A stretch of DNA of 47,675 bases from an uncultured Eubacteriales bacterium (GCA_900549545.1 URPA01000009.1:1-47675), one strand, 5' to 3'; shown: positions 1 through 8,656, numbered from the stretch's first letter. Numbers and translations are program-made. Notes: generated from the sequence alone by a model not told the origin.

Positions 1-83
1 GTCTGCCGCACGACATGGAGCTTGTCTGCCAGCTGCTGCTGAGTGAGCCCCTGCCGCTTTCGCAGGCTTCTGATATTATCCAT
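1..83 (-). CDS. HTH (XRE/Cro-CI) regulator, N-terminal fragment cut by window edge
   Basis: Reading leftwards from an ATG at 83, the first 27 codons give a Cro/CI-type helix-turn-helix start (MDNIRSLRKRQGLTQQQLAD...). It is almost identical to the N-terminus of the next gene upstream, which begins MDNIKLIRKRQGLTQQQLAD. A purine-rich AAAGAAGTG ribosome site precedes the ATG and overlaps the stop codon of that upstream gene, three bases away, so the two are a tandem duplicated pair in one operon. The rest of the protein lies outside the window. Probably a DNA-binding repressor; the target is unknown. Confidence 0.8.
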   Translation of the reverse strand, partial: MDNIRSLRKRQGLTQQQLADKLHVVRQ

Positions 84-86
84 AGC

Positions 87-698
87 TCACTTCTTTCCAA
101 GTAGCCCCACCCCGCTGAAGAACAGCGCGCCGGAGAGGGCGTTTATTGTTCTGAAACCGGCCCTAGTAAAAATAATTTTTTTACATAGCAGCGGCAGAGA
201 CAATGTAAGTTTCCAAATTTGCAGATTCCACATGAGTATGGGCAATGCAAAAATCACCGCCAGTGCGACAAACGCCCAACCCAGCACCGGGCGGCGCTTT
301 GCCCACGGGATAAGGCAGACGACAGCCCCAGCGCCGAAAAAGCTCATTGCTGCGGTGAAGATTATATCCCAGCGAGTATAATACATATCAAAACGCACAT
401 ATTCAGCCTGAAGCTGCCGGACTTTGATGTCCGCCCCTATGCTCAGCACAAACAAACAGACAAGGATTATAAACAGCGGCTTTTTGAGCCTGTAATACCA
501 CGGCTCGGGCATCGGAAGGCCCATCAGCTCCTCAAGCGGCACGCCGAGAGCCTCCGCCACCGCCGGGAGCATATCCCCATCCGGCGCGGATTCGCCCTTC
601 TCCCATTTAGAGATGGTCTGCCGCACGACATGGAGCTTGTCTGCCAGCTGCTGCTGAGTGAGCCCCTGCCTTTTGCGTATGAGCTTGATATTATCCAT
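87..698 (-). CDS. HTH (XRE family) regulator with C-terminal membrane segments
   Basis: 203-residue protein. Residues about 5–60 form a Cro/CI-type helix-turn-helix (LTQQQLADKL, TISKWEKGES). The rest holds three or four hydrophobic stretches (around residues 72–90, 110–133, 137–160 and the extreme C-terminus) that look like membrane helices. I chose the ATG at 698 because AAAGGTGG lies just upstream and the family begins MDNIKxxRKRQGL; an in-frame ATG at 755 would add 19 unconserved residues. It is followed by a nearly identical HTH gene at the window edge and is divergent from the dgt-like gene. Membrane-tethered XRE proteins of this kind are common in Clostridia and are thought to sense envelope or peptide signals; that role is inference. 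Confidence 0.8.
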   Translation of the reverse strand: MDNIKLIRKRQGLTQQQLADKLHVVRQTISKWEKGESAPDGDMLPAVAEALGVPLEELMGLPMPEPWYYRLKKPLFIILVCLFVLSIGADIKVRQLQAEYVRFDMYYTRWDIIFTAAMSFFGAGAVVCLIPWAKRRPVLGWAFVALAVIFALPILMWNLQIWKLTLSLPLLCKKIIFTRAGFRTINALSGALFFSGVGLLGKK

Positions 699-876
699 AG
701 CGCACCACCTTTCCGCAGATCCATTGTACAAAAACCCGCCAAAACGGTCAAGCAATGAAAATTAACATGAGCATATAGAGTAAATACTTCAAAAATTTTT
801 TCAAAAAAATAAAGGGAAATGCGATTTTGCGTCGTATATATAGACAGAAGCCAATATTTGACGGGAGGTATCGCCG

Positions 877-1881
877 ATGGATAAGCCCAGAATTGAGCGC
901 GAAGAGCTTGAGCATTTTCTGGTGGGCCGGTATGGCGTCCGGGCTGACAGCAGCCGGGGCCGCCTGCACCCGGAGCCTGAGTGCGATATCCGCACCTGCT
1001 TCCAGCGGGATGTGGACAGGATAACCCACTCCAAGTCCTTCCGCCGCCTTAAACACAAAACCCAGGTCTTTCTCCAGCCTGAGGGCGACCATTACCGCAC
1101 GCGCCTGACCCACACGCTGGAGGTCAGCCGCCTTGCGAGGACGGTTGCCCGCGCCCTGCGCCTCAATGAGGACTTGGCGGAGGCTATTGCGCTTGGGCAC
1201 GATTTGGGGCACACCCCCTTTGGCCACGCGGGGGAGCGGGCGCTCAACCAGATATACCCCGGCGGCTTCAAGCACTATGAGCAGAGCCTGCGCGTGGTGG
1301 ATATTCTGGAGCGCGACGGGCAGGGGCTGAACCTCTGCTATGAGACGCGCATGGGCATTTTGAACCACACCCACGGCGCGCCGGACGACACTCTTGAAGC
1401 CACCGCCGTGCGCCTTTGCGACAGGATCGCATACATAAACCACGATTTGGATGACTCTATCCGCGCCGGGATACTCACGGCCGAGTCCGTGCCGCTTGAG
1501 ATTCGCCGGGGCTGCGGCGAGAAAAACAGCCAGCGCATCAACTCCATTTTGACTGACCTTATCCGCAACAGCGGCGAGGGGGAGCTTAAAATGTCCCCCG
1601 AGATGCAGGCAACCTTTGACTTCTTCCACAAGTTCATGTACTCCGACGTGTACACGAACCCCATCGCCAAGAGCGAGGAGAGCAAGGTCGAGGGCATCCT
1701 CAGCCGCCTGTATGATTATTATATAAGCCACCCGGAGGCCATGCCGGAGGAGTTTCGGCAGGTGATGGAGCAGGAGGGCGCGGGCCGCGCCGCCTGTGAC
1801 TATATCTCCGGCATGACCGACGGCTACGCCATGGAAAAATATGGGGAGCTGTTCATCCCCTTCGCGTGGACGGTAAAATAA
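877..1881 (+). CDS. dgt: dGTPase-like HD-domain triphosphohydrolase
   Basis: 334-residue protein of the deoxyguanosinetriphosphate triphosphohydrolase-like family, which removes triphosphate from dNTPs. The metal-binding HD pattern is clear: His79 in RLTHTLEV, His108–Asp109 in LGHDLGHTPFGHAGE, and a later Asp in the SLRVVD / DRIAYINHDLDDS region. The N-terminal signature (CFQRDVDRITHSKSFRRLKHK) and the usual 330–340-residue length of the short Firmicutes form both fit. GGGAGG precedes the ATG. One base separates its stop from the dnaG start, so the two are probably translationally coupled; a dGTPase-like gene just before dnaG–rpoD is common in Clostridia. Natural substrate not provable from sequence. 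Confidence 0.9.
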   Translation: MDKPRIEREELEHFLVGRYGVRADSSRGRLHPEPECDIRTCFQRDVDRITHSKSFRRLKHKTQVFLQPEGDHYRTRLTHTLEVSRLARTVARALRLNEDLAEAIALGHDLGHTPFGHAGERALNQIYPGGFKHYEQSLRVVDILERDGQGLNLCYETRMGILNHTHGAPDDTLEATAVRLCDRIAYINHDLDDSIRAGILTAESVPLEIRRGCGEKNSQRINSILTDLIRNSGEGELKMSPEMQATFDFFHKFMYSDVYTNPIAKSEESKVEGILSRLYDYYISHPEAMPEEFRQVMEQEGAGRAACDYISGMTDGYAMEKYGELFIPFAWTVK

Positions 1882-1882
1882 A

Positions 1883-3646
1883 ATGCCATTTCCTGAAACT
1901 TTTCTTACAGAGCTTGTGGAGCGCAGCGACATTGTGGACGTGGTCTCCGGCTATGTCCGCCTTGGCAAGAAAAGCGGCTCGAATATGTTCGGCCTGTGCC
2001 CGTTCCACAGCGAAAAAACCCCGTCCTTTTCCGTCTCACCGGACAAGCAGATCTATCACTGCTTCGGCTGCGGCAAGGGCGGCGGCGTCATAAATTTCAT
2101 AATGGAGATAGAGAATCTCAGCTTTCCGGAGGCGGTGGAGTTTCTGGCAAAGCGCGCGGGCATGACAGTCCCGGAGCAGACAAACGACGCTGAGAGCCGA
2201 AAACGCGCCCGGATGCTCGAGCTCAACCGGGACGCGGCGCGGTTTTTCCACAGCTGCCTTGTGAGCAGGGAGGGCGCGCCGGGGCAGGAATATATGCAGC
2301 GGCGGCGCATCTCCGCGCCGGTCGCCACGCGCTTTGGCCTGGGCTACGCGTCCGACAGCTGGGACAGCCTGCGCAACGCCATGGAGGCCAAGGGCTATTC
2401 CGATAAGGAGATGTTTGAGGCGGGGCTTGTGCGCCGCGGCAAGAGCGGCGGCTTTTATGACACCTTCCGCAGCCGCCTCATGTTCCCGGTTATCGACGTG
2501 CGCGGGAATGTGATTGGCTTTTCTGGCAGAATCCTCGGCGACGGGGAGCCCAAATATATGAACAGCCCCGAAACGCTTGTTTTCAGCAAAAGCCGCAATC
2601 TTTTCGCCCTTAATCTGGCTAAAAAATCAAAAAGCGGATATATAATCCTTTCTGAGGGCAATATAGATGTAGTATCCCTGCATCAGGCGGGCTTCGACAG
2701 CGCGGTCGCCTCGCTTGGCACCTCGCTCACGGCGGAGCAGGCGCGGCTCATCTCGCGCTACACCGACAAGGTCATCATCGCCTATGATAATGACGGCGCG
2801 GGCGCGAAGGCGGCGCAGAGAGCCATCGGCATCCTTGAAAAGCTCGACTTGAAGGTAAAGGTCCTGCGCATGGACGGAGCCAAGGATCCGGACGAGTATA
2901 TAAAGCTCAAAGGGGCGGACGCTTTCCGCAGGCTGATCGAAGGCGCCGAGGGGCAGGTCGAGTATCGGCTCGCGAGCGTCGCGGCGAAATACGATCTGAG
3001 CCTTGATGAGCAGAAGATAGCCTTTTTGAAGGAGGCCACCGAGCTGCTGGCAAGCCTGCCCGGAAAGATGGAGCGGGATGTCTACTCCCGGCGCGTGGCC
3101 GATATGGCCGGCGTCAAGCCCGACGCGGTTTTGAGCGAGACGGAGTCCCGCCGGAAACGCCGGGTGCGCCGGGCGGAGAAGGATTTTTCGCGGGACAATA
3201 CCCGGCCCGAGCGTCAAAGCCAACCGGAAAAGCGGGAGTTTCGGTATGAAAACCCGGCTTCGGCTTTGGCGGAGGAGGGGGTCATCCGGCTGCTGTCGCT
3301 GGAGCCGGAGCTTATAAAGCACCCGCTGCCCGCGCCGGAGGAATTTTCCTCGAGCGTGCTGGGGCATATCTTTTCCGTTATCAAGACCCGCGTCGAAGCG
3401 GGGCAGACGGTGAACCCGCCCGCGCTGAGCGGGGAGCTCTCCGCCGATGAGATGAGCCTTTTGGTGGCCATCATGCAAAAGCCGGAGGACCTCTCGGGCA
3501 GCGCCGCTGCCATGGGGGACTACATAAAGAAAATACACGCCGAGCGGGAGAGCGAAAGCACCGGAGCGCCGGACTTTGCCTCCATCATTCGGCAAAAGCA
3601 GGACAACAAGTACGACTATGCAAAAAAGAGAAAGAACGAGGGATAA
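1883..3646 (+). CDS. dnaG: DNA primase DnaG
   Basis: 587-residue primase that lays down RNA primers at the replication fork. The N-terminal CHC2 zinc ribbon has Cys39, His42, Cys60 and Cys63 (CPFH ... CFGCGKGG). The catalytic core and Toprim domain follow, with the conserved glutamate in ILSEGNIDVV and the acidic pair in AYDNDGAGAKAAQRA (around residues 255–320). The C-terminal third is a poorly conserved helicase-binding region, charged around residues 410–455. The ATG lies one base after the dgt stop and has no strong ribosome site of its own, suggesting coupling. Its last codons carry the GAGGG that serves as the ribosome site for rpoD: the core of the macromolecular-synthesis operon, here without rpsU. 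Confidence 0.96.
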   Translation: MPFPETFLTELVERSDIVDVVSGYVRLGKKSGSNMFGLCPFHSEKTPSFSVSPDKQIYHCFGCGKGGGVINFIMEIENLSFPEAVEFLAKRAGMTVPEQTNDAESRKRARMLELNRDAARFFHSCLVSREGAPGQEYMQRRRISAPVATRFGLGYASDSWDSLRNAMEAKGYSDKEMFEAGLVRRGKSGGFYDTFRSRLMFPVIDVRGNVIGFSGRILGDGEPKYMNSPETLVFSKSRNLFALNLAKKSKSGYIILSEGNIDVVSLHQAGFDSAVASLGTSLTAEQARLISRYTDKVIIAYDNDGAGAKAAQRAIGILEKLDLKVKVLRMDGAKDPDEYIKLKGADAFRRLIEGAEGQVEYRLASVAAKYDLSLDEQKIAFLKEATELLASLPGKMERDVYSRRVADMAGVKPDAVLSETESRRKRRVRRAEKDFSRDNTRPERQSQPEKREFRYENPASALAEEGVIRLLSLEPELIKHPLPAPEEFSSSVLGHIFSVIKTRVEAGQTVNPPALSGELSADEMSLLVAIMQKPEDLSGSAAAMGDYIKKIHAERESESTGAPDFASIIRQKQDNKYDYAKKRKNEG

Positions 3647-3650
3647 GACA

Positions 3651-4925
3651 ATGACAGACGAAATCAAATTCACCGAAGAAGAGCTGGAGAGCATGGCAGA
3701 CAAGATGCTTGAAGAGGCTTCGGCAACGGATATTGCCTCGCAGGCGGAGACTGAGCTGCCCAGAGCCAGAAAAAAGTCTGCCAAAAAGACCGCCGCCGCG
3801 CCTGAGCAGCCCCAGAAGACTCCCGAGGAGCGGCTCAATGAGCTGCTGGAAAAGGGCAAAAAGGCCGGCAAGCTCAGCGCCAAGGAGCTTGAGTGCCTTG
3901 AGGATATGAACCTTGACACTGAGGTTATTGACAAGTTCTATGAGACGCTTGAGGCAAACGGTGTTGATATAGACGTCGCAGGGGCGGACGCTCTGCCGCC
4001 GATAGACGATGTCCTGCCCGAGGTTGAGGACCTTGCGGAGATCGAGGAGGTCCCCGAGGAGGAGATAAGCGATACTGACGCTCTGATGGACAGCTTCTCC
4101 ACCGATGACCCCGTGCGTATGTACCTCAAGGAGATAGGCAAGGTCCCCTTGCTCACGCCCGAGGAGGAGGTCGCTCTGGCCATCCGCATGGCCGAGGGGG
4201 ACGAGGAGGCAAAGCACCGCATGACCGAGGCAAACCTCCGTCTGGTGGTGTCCATCGCCAAGCGCTATGTCGGCCGCGGCATGCTCTTCCTTGACCTGAT
4301 TCAGGAGGGAAATCTCGGCCTTATCAAGGCCGTTGAGAAGTTTGACTACACCAAGGGCTATAAGTTCTCCACCTATGCCACCTGGTGGATAAGGCAGGCC
4401 ATCACCCGCGCCATTGCCGACCAGGCGCGCACCATCCGCATCCCCGTGCACATGGTGGAGACTATCAACAAAACCATCCGCGTCTCCCGCCAGCTTTTGC
4501 AGGAGCTGGGCCACGACCCCAGCGCCGAGGAGATAGCCGCCGAGATGGACATGCCCGTTGAGAAGGTGCGCGATATCCTCAAGATAGCGCAGGAGCCCGT
4601 GTCGCTCGAGACGCCTATCGGTGAGGAGGAGGACTCCCACCTGGGCGACTTTATCCCCGATGAGGACGCGTCCGAGCCCTCCGAGGCGGCGAGCTTCTCC
4701 CTGCTGCGCGAGCAGCTTGAGGAGGTGCTCAACACCCTGGCCCCCAGAGAGAAGAAGGTGCTTGAGCTGCGCTTCGGCATTGCTGACGGGCGCACCAGAA
4801 CGCTTGAAGAGGTGGGCAAGGAGTTCAACGTCACGCGTGAGCGCATCCGCCAGATTGAGGCCAAGGCCCTGCGCAAGCTCCGCCACCCCAGCCGCTCCAA
4901 GAAGCTGAGAGATTTTTTGAACTGA
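3651..4925 (+). CDS. rpoD: Primary sigma factor RpoD (sigma-A)
   Basis: 424-residue housekeeping sigma factor. An acidic N-terminus with a short Lys/Ala-rich tract (residues about 36–52) precedes region 1.1 (PEERLNELLEKGKKAGKLSA). Region 1.2 (DPVRMYLKEIGKVPLLTPEEE) and region 2 (ANLRLVVSIAKRYVGRGMLF, YKFSTYATWWIRQAITRAI) follow. The C-terminal region 4 helix-turn-helix is LEEVGKEFNVTRERIRQIEA, ending RSKKLRDFLN. The ATG at 3651 was chosen because GAGGG lies eight bases upstream, inside the end of dnaG; upstream in-frame starts would run into dnaG. A 13-bp terminator hairpin follows 44 bases after the stop. Confidence 0.96.
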   Translation: MTDEIKFTEEELESMADKMLEEASATDIASQAETELPRARKKSAKKTAAAPEQPQKTPEERLNELLEKGKKAGKLSAKELECLEDMNLDTEVIDKFYETLEANGVDIDVAGADALPPIDDVLPEVEDLAEIEEVPEEEISDTDALMDSFSTDDPVRMYLKEIGKVPLLTPEEEVALAIRMAEGDEEAKHRMTEANLRLVVSIAKRYVGRGMLFLDLIQEGNLGLIKAVEKFDYTKGYKFSTYATWWIRQAITRAIADQARTIRIPVHMVETINKTIRVSRQLLQELGHDPSAEEIAAEMDMPVEKVRDILKIAQEPVSLETPIGEEEDSHLGDFIPDEDASEPSEAASFSLLREQLEEVLNTLAPREKKVLELRFGIADGRTRTLEEVGKEFNVTRERIRQIEAKALRKLRHPSRSKKLRDFLN

Positions 4926-4968
4926 ACAAAATCAGCCAGGAGACGAAGCTGTTAGGCTTTGCCAGCGT

Positions 4969-5007
4969 CTTTACCCATGCGCCCCGCGCATGGGTAAAGG
5001 TTTTATT
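4969..5007 (+). terminator. Intrinsic terminator of dgt–dnaG–rpoD
   Basis: Perfect 13-bp stem CTTTACCCATGCG / CGCATGGGTAAAG with a 5-nt loop (4982–4986), followed by GTTTTATTAT. It separates rpoD from the aminotransferase gene. Confidence 0.85.
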
Positions 5008-5029
5008 ATAAGAAAAAGAGGAGAGAGAC

Positions 5030-6226
5030 ATGACCTACGATTTTACGACTGTGCTTGACCGCGGCGGGCGGGACTCGCTTGCGGCGGATAAGATACCCTT
5101 TGAGGGCGCGAAGGTGGACGCGGGCTTTTCCGTTATCCCCATGTGGATTGCGGACATGAGCTATCCCACCGCGCCGCCGGTGCTCGAGGCCATGAAAAAG
5201 CGCCTCGAGTTCCCGTCCTTCGGCTATTTCCCGCTGTCGGAGGAGTATTTTAACGCTATTATCGACTGGCAAAAACGCAGAAACGGCGTTGAGGGCCTGC
5301 TGCCGGAGCATATCGGCTATGAAAACGGCGTCCTCGGCGGTGTGAGCGCGGCGGTACAGGCCTTCACCGCGCCCGGGGACAGGATCCTTGTCCATTCGCC
5401 GACCTATGTGGGCTTTACTCACACCCTTGAGGATCTGGGCAGGCCGATAATCCACAGCGAGCTCAAGCGCGACGAGAACGGCGTCTGGCGCATGGATTAT
5501 GAGGACATGGACGCAAAGCTCAAAAAACACAAGATTCATCTTGCCATCTTCTGCTCTCCCCATAACCCCACCGGCAGGGTCTGGGAGCGCTGGGAAATTG
5601 AGCGGGCGATGGAGGTCTATGCCGCGAATGACTGCGTTGTCGTCTCCGACGAGATATGGTCGGATATCATCATGCCCGGCTATAAGCACATCCCCACGCA
5701 GTCTGTCTCCGAGGACGCAAAGCAGCGTACGCTGGCTTTTTACGCGCCCAGCAAGACCTTCAGTCTCGCGGGGCTCGTGGGCTCTTACCATGTGGTGTAT
5801 AATAAATATCTGCGCGAGAGAATGATAAGCCTCAGTGACGCCAGCCGCTATAACGGTGCAAATGTCCTCTCCATGCACGCGCTCATCGGCGCGTACAGCG
5901 CGGAGGGTGAGGACTGGGCGGAGCAGATGTGCCGCGCCGTTGACGAGAATCACCGCTTCGCCTGCGAGTTTATCGCGGAGAATTTTGAAGGCGTCAAGGT
6001 CATGCGGCCGCAGGGTACATATATGCTGTTTTTAGACTGCGGCGACTGGTGCGATGAGCACAGCATCAGCATAAAAGAGCTGCTGCTGCGCGGCGTCAGG
6101 GTCGGCGTCATCTGGCAAAACGGGGAGGATTTCATCTACCCCAAATCTATCCGCATGAACCTCGCCCTGCCGAAGTCCCAGCTTGTTGAGGCCATGGAGC
6201 GGCTTAAGAAATACGCATTTGTGTGA
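5030..6226 (+). CDS. PatB/MalY-type PLP-dependent C–S lyase / aminotransferase
   Basis: 398-residue fold-type I PLP enzyme of the MalY/PatB group, most of which cleave cystathionine or cysteine (beta C–S lyase). Typical features: PMWIADMSYPTAPPV near residue 37, the SPHNPTGRVW substrate/cofactor segment, the VSDEIWSDI aspartate that holds the pyridine nitrogen, and the SKTFSLAGLVG box with the Schiff-base lysine. The C-terminus (RMNLALPKSQLVEAMERL) carries the carboxylate-binding arginine. A GAGGAGAGAG ribosome site precedes the ATG. The gene stands alone behind the rpoD terminator. The exact reaction (lyase versus aminotransferase) cannot be fixed from sequence. Confidence 0.88.
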   Translation: MTYDFTTVLDRGGRDSLAADKIPFEGAKVDAGFSVIPMWIADMSYPTAPPVLEAMKKRLEFPSFGYFPLSEEYFNAIIDWQKRRNGVEGLLPEHIGYENGVLGGVSAAVQAFTAPGDRILVHSPTYVGFTHTLEDLGRPIIHSELKRDENGVWRMDYEDMDAKLKKHKIHLAIFCSPHNPTGRVWERWEIERAMEVYAANDCVVVSDEIWSDIIMPGYKHIPTQSVSEDAKQRTLAFYAPSKTFSLAGLVGSYHVVYNKYLRERMISLSDASRYNGANVLSMHALIGAYSAEGEDWAEQMCRAVDENHRFACEFIAENFEGVKVMRPQGTYMLFLDCGDWCDEHSISIKELLLRGVRVGVIWQNGEDFIYPKSIRMNLALPKSQLVEAMERLKKYAFV

Positions 6227-6253
6227 TACCGTGTGGAATTTGCGCTGCATTAT

Positions 6254-6414
6254 GGCTCCCTTGTGTAAAGAGAGCTGGCACGGCGCAGCCGGGACTGAGG
6301 GATTGTAAATGTGCGGTATTCTGAGCACTAAGGCTAATCTCAGCACCGGTAACGACCCCTCAGTCAGCCTACGGCTGACAGCTCCCCTTACGCAGAGGAG
6401 CCTTTGTGTAGTGC
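6254..6414. repeat. Palindromic two-ended repeat element, copy 1
   Basis: About 160 bp, starting GGCTCCCTTGTGTAAAG and ending CTTACGCAGAGGAGCC, so the ends form an imperfect inverted repeat. Each end is itself a small hairpin followed by a second hairpin (CGGCGCAGCCG; GTCAGCCTACGGCTGAC) and by (G)ACTGAGGGATTGT or its complement. It is homologous along its whole length to the element at 35755–35905. It fills the gap between the PLP enzyme and the next HTH gene. Confidence 0.8.
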
Positions 6415-6433
6415 AAATTTTGCAAGCGGCAGT

Positions 6434-7009
6434 TCACTCTGCCGCCGGGCCAAGGCCCAGAGCGCCGGAGAGGAAGAAGAACACGGCGAGGGCGAAGGGA
6501 ACGAGCAGCATTACGGCGGCGAGGGCAAATGTCTGGAAGCAGGGCAGGCCGTTATGCTTCCGGTAAAAACCATACACAGCGAGACAGGCACCCGCCAAAA
6601 GACAGATAACGGGCAGATACGCCAGCGCAAAGCCAAGAAATCCCATGCCGTCAATCAGAAAAATGCCGAGCAGCAGTGCGGCAAGGCAGAGAACTATCTT
6701 TGCCACGCTTTTCCGTTCCGCTCTGCGCTGCTGCTTTACAAGCTCCAGCGTATCGGACAGAGCGGCGGAGGCGGCCTCCGGCGGAATATTGGCGGTGGAG
6801 AGCTTTTCTGAGTGCATCAGCTCCAAAACGCTCAGGCCGAGCGCGTCGGCCAGCGGCTCAATGGAGTTTATATCGGGAAAGCCCAGACCGCGCTCCCATC
6901 TGCTGACGGCTTTGTCGGTGACTTTCAGCCTCCCGGCAAGCTCCGCCTGCGTCATGCCCTGCTCTTTCCGCACGGCGGCGATAAACGCGCCGAACTTTTT
7001 TGCGTCCAT
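6434..7009 (-). CDS. HTH (XRE family) regulator with membrane C-terminus
   Basis: 191 residues. Residues about 6–62 are a Cro/CI helix-turn-helix (GMTQAELAGRLKVTDKAVSRWERGLGFPD). After a charged linker (KQQRRAERKS) come three hydrophobic segments (about 104–118, 123–143 and 158–184) that look like transmembrane helices. AAGAAGGGG precedes the ATG. It shares the domain plan but not close sequence with the regulator at 87–698. It reads convergently towards the PLP enzyme and lies downstream of the PAP2-like gene on the same strand. Target genes unknown. Confidence 0.8.
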   Translation of the reverse strand: MDAKKFGAFIAAVRKEQGMTQAELAGRLKVTDKAVSRWERGLGFPDINSIEPLADALGLSVLELMHSEKLSTANIPPEAASAALSDTLELVKQQRRAERKSVAKIVLCLAALLLGIFLIDGMGFLGFALAYLPVICLLAGACLAVYGFYRKHNGLPCFQTFALAAVMLLVPFALAVFFFLSGALGLGPAAE

Positions 7010-7114
7010 TCTGACCCCTTCTTTCGGGGCTGATTATACAGAGCCGGCGCTCTCGCGGCAAGCGACGCCTCGTTTACCCGGTGGGAGAGGGCTCTACTGA
7101 GAGTATAGCGGCTC

Positions 7115-7705
7115 TCAGCCGAGGTAGATCAGCCAGGAAATCACCCCGGCGAGGACGCAGCAGAGCGTTCCGAGCAGATATTCGCGTACGGTGTGCCGCT
7201 TGATGGCGACGGAGGCCCAGAAGCTGGCGGCATAAGTGGCAAGGCAGATGGGCACGGCCCAGCCGCCCACAAAGTAGATTATCAGCAGCATCGGGCCGAC
7301 AACGCTGCAAGCGTGGCCGCTGGCCCTAAGCTTGAGGAGCTTGTTGCACAAAAGCAGCAGAGCGACCGAGAAAAAATAGGTTCCGTAAATAAACAGCACC
7401 TGCGCGTCAAGCCCGCTCAGTGCGCCGTACACTCCGGCGGCGGTATAGCCGAGCACGCTCATGACAAAGGCGGTGTTGCGCTGACCTTCGCGTCCCTTAT
7501 CCCGCAGTGGCTTTATCGCCGCGGCAATGGGGTAGGCCAGAATGGGCACCACCGCCAGAAACAGCAGCGAGAGCAGAGCGACAGTGTTCGAGTCAATGAC
7601 GCCCGCGGGGCTTACGCGCATGGTCAGGATAAGCGCGGCCGCCATGAGCGGCGGCACGGTGAGCACACGGATGATTTTTGCAATGGTTTCCTTTGGGGTT
7701 TTCAT
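7115..7705 (-). CDS. Integral membrane protein, PAP2/phosphatase-like
   Basis: 196 residues with six or so hydrophobic segments (around residues 12–28, 41–62, 81–95, 104–118, 135–160 and 175–195). The segment LCNKLLKLRASGHACSVVGP resembles the membrane PAP2-superfamily motif with a conserved Ser-Gly-His, so a lipid-phosphate phosphatase-like role is possible, but the other PAP2 motifs are not obvious. ATG at 7705; expressed on its own or with the HTH gene 105 bp downstream. Confidence 0.55.
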   Translation of the reverse strand: MKTPKETIAKIIRVLTVPPLMAAALILTMRVSPAGVIDSNTVALLSLLFLAVVPILAYPIAAAIKPLRDKGREGQRNTAFVMSVLGYTAAGVYGALSGLDAQVLFIYGTYFFSVALLLLCNKLLKLRASGHACSVVGPMLLIIYFVGGWAVPICLATYAASFWASVAIKRHTVREYLLGTLCCVLAGVISWLIYLG

Positions 7706-8121
7706 GCGATGCCTCCGAAAAATAACTGTTTGTTCATCAATTTCATCTGACTATCATGTATAATTTTAAGAATCAGTGCTTAAGTGTATAAATGATTTGC
7801 CTGTGCCATTATCATATGCCCGGTTCTGAGTGAAAACAAGCTACTTGGCTTTTCAAGCGCTATACATCGGGGAGAACAGAGAATAGAAAAGCTGATTCTA
7901 TTATTCTACTGGTAGTAGAGTGGCGGAGGCCAAAAAAACAATCTGCCGGAAAAAGTTATGAAAATTTGAAAAATCAAGCAAAAAAATGCCAAATTCAATC
8001 ATTTTCAAAAAGCCATAAAAATTTTTCGATTTTTGCGAGTTCACAAATATTTCATATATTAACTTTACCGCGGTGATATAGTAAAACCACCTGTAAGGAA
8101 AAACCGAAAGGAAAGAAAACA
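7706..8121. other. A+T-rich intergenic region with candidate operator
   Basis: 416 bp between divergent genes, with no plausible coding sequence. It contains a 15-bp inverted repeat at 7905–7919 (TCTACT GGT AGTAGA) and a run of A/T tracts (7935–8070) likely to hold the promoter(s). BlaI/MecI-family repressors bind short dyads, so the repeat is a candidate site for the adjacent regulator, although it lies about 200 bp from its start. Confidence 0.4.
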
Positions 8122-8505
8122 ATGTATCTGACTAAAAACGAGCTTGAAATTATGGACACGCTTTGGCGGGAGGATCGCCCGCTGTCCCGTGGGGAGATCC
8201 TGTCGCTTTCTGTTGATAAAACCTGGATGGACAGCTCTGTCCACATTCTGCTTAACAGCATGCTCAAGAAGGGCGCGATTGCCGAGGCGGGCTTCGTCAA
8301 GTGCGGGAAGACCTGCGGCAGAGTTTACAAGGCCGCCGTCACTGTCGAGGAGTACTATGCCAGCACTTTTACCTCCACTAAAAAGGAGCTTGATTTTGTC
8401 AAGCTCACCGAGGCTTACATCGACCAATACGATATGAGCAGCGCCAAGCTCAACGAGCTTGAAAAGCTCATCAAGTCAGTCAAGCAGAGCCGCAAGCAGG
8501 CTTAA
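8122..8505 (+). CDS. BlaI/MecI/CopY-family transcriptional repressor
   Basis: 127 residues with the winged-helix N-terminus of the penicillinase-repressor family: LTKNELEIMDTLWREDRPLSRGEIL, then a recognition helix region (DSSVHILLNSMLKKGAI) and a wing ending in GRVYKAAVTVEEY. The C-terminal half is the dimerization arm. It lacks the Cys-x-Cys motifs of copper-sensing CopY. No BlaR1-type sensor protease lies beside it; the mobile element begins about 40 bp after the stop, so a partner may have been displaced. AAAGGAAAG precedes the ATG. Confidence 0.82.
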   Translation: MYLTKNELEIMDTLWREDRPLSRGEILSLSVDKTWMDSSVHILLNSMLKKGAIAEAGFVKCGKTCGRVYKAAVTVEEYYASTFTSTKKELDFVKLTEAYIDQYDMSSAKLNELEKLIKSVKQSRKQA

Positions 8506-8520
8506 ATAGAGCGTTAAAAA

Positions 8521-8542
8521 ACCCGCCGCGTAAATGGCGGGT
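8521..8542. terminator. Hairpin after the BlaI-like gene
   Basis: ACCCGCC (8521–8527) pairs with GGCGGGT (8536–8542) over an 8-nt loop. A-tract upstream, no T-tract downstream, so as an intrinsic terminator it is better for the minus strand; it may still end the BlaI-like transcript. Confidence 0.5.
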
Positions 8543-8544
8543 GC

Positions 8545-8558
8545 TCGTAAAACAGTTA
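8545..8558. repeat. Left terminal inverted repeat of the element
   Basis: TCGTAAAACAGTTA, exact inverse of 24609–24622. The match is continued imperfectly by the GC-rich hairpin to its left (8511–8544) against 24623–24656. Confidence 0.6.
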
Positions 8559-8617
8559 AACTAAAAATTTAACTATTTTACGGCATCTGTCAGACGGGGT
8601 TGGCTAAACAAAAGTTA

Positions 8618-8656
8618 GCGATACTTGGTTTGATAACCGAGTATCGCTTCTTTTTT
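8618..8656 (+). terminator. Terminator-like hairpin upstream of tnpV
   Basis: GCGATACTTGGTT (8618–8630) pairs with AACCGAGTATCGC (8635–8647) over a TGAT loop, with one G·U pair, and is followed by TTCTTTTTT. It lies 31 bp before tnpV, so it either blocks read-through from the chromosome into the element or attenuates the tnpV transcript. Confidence 0.75.

Noticed and set aside
748..1932. Long minus-strand open frame opposite dgt
   Set aside because: It lies over a clear dGTPase gene and has no recognisable motif or ribosome site; GC-rich codon use leaves the opposite strand open.
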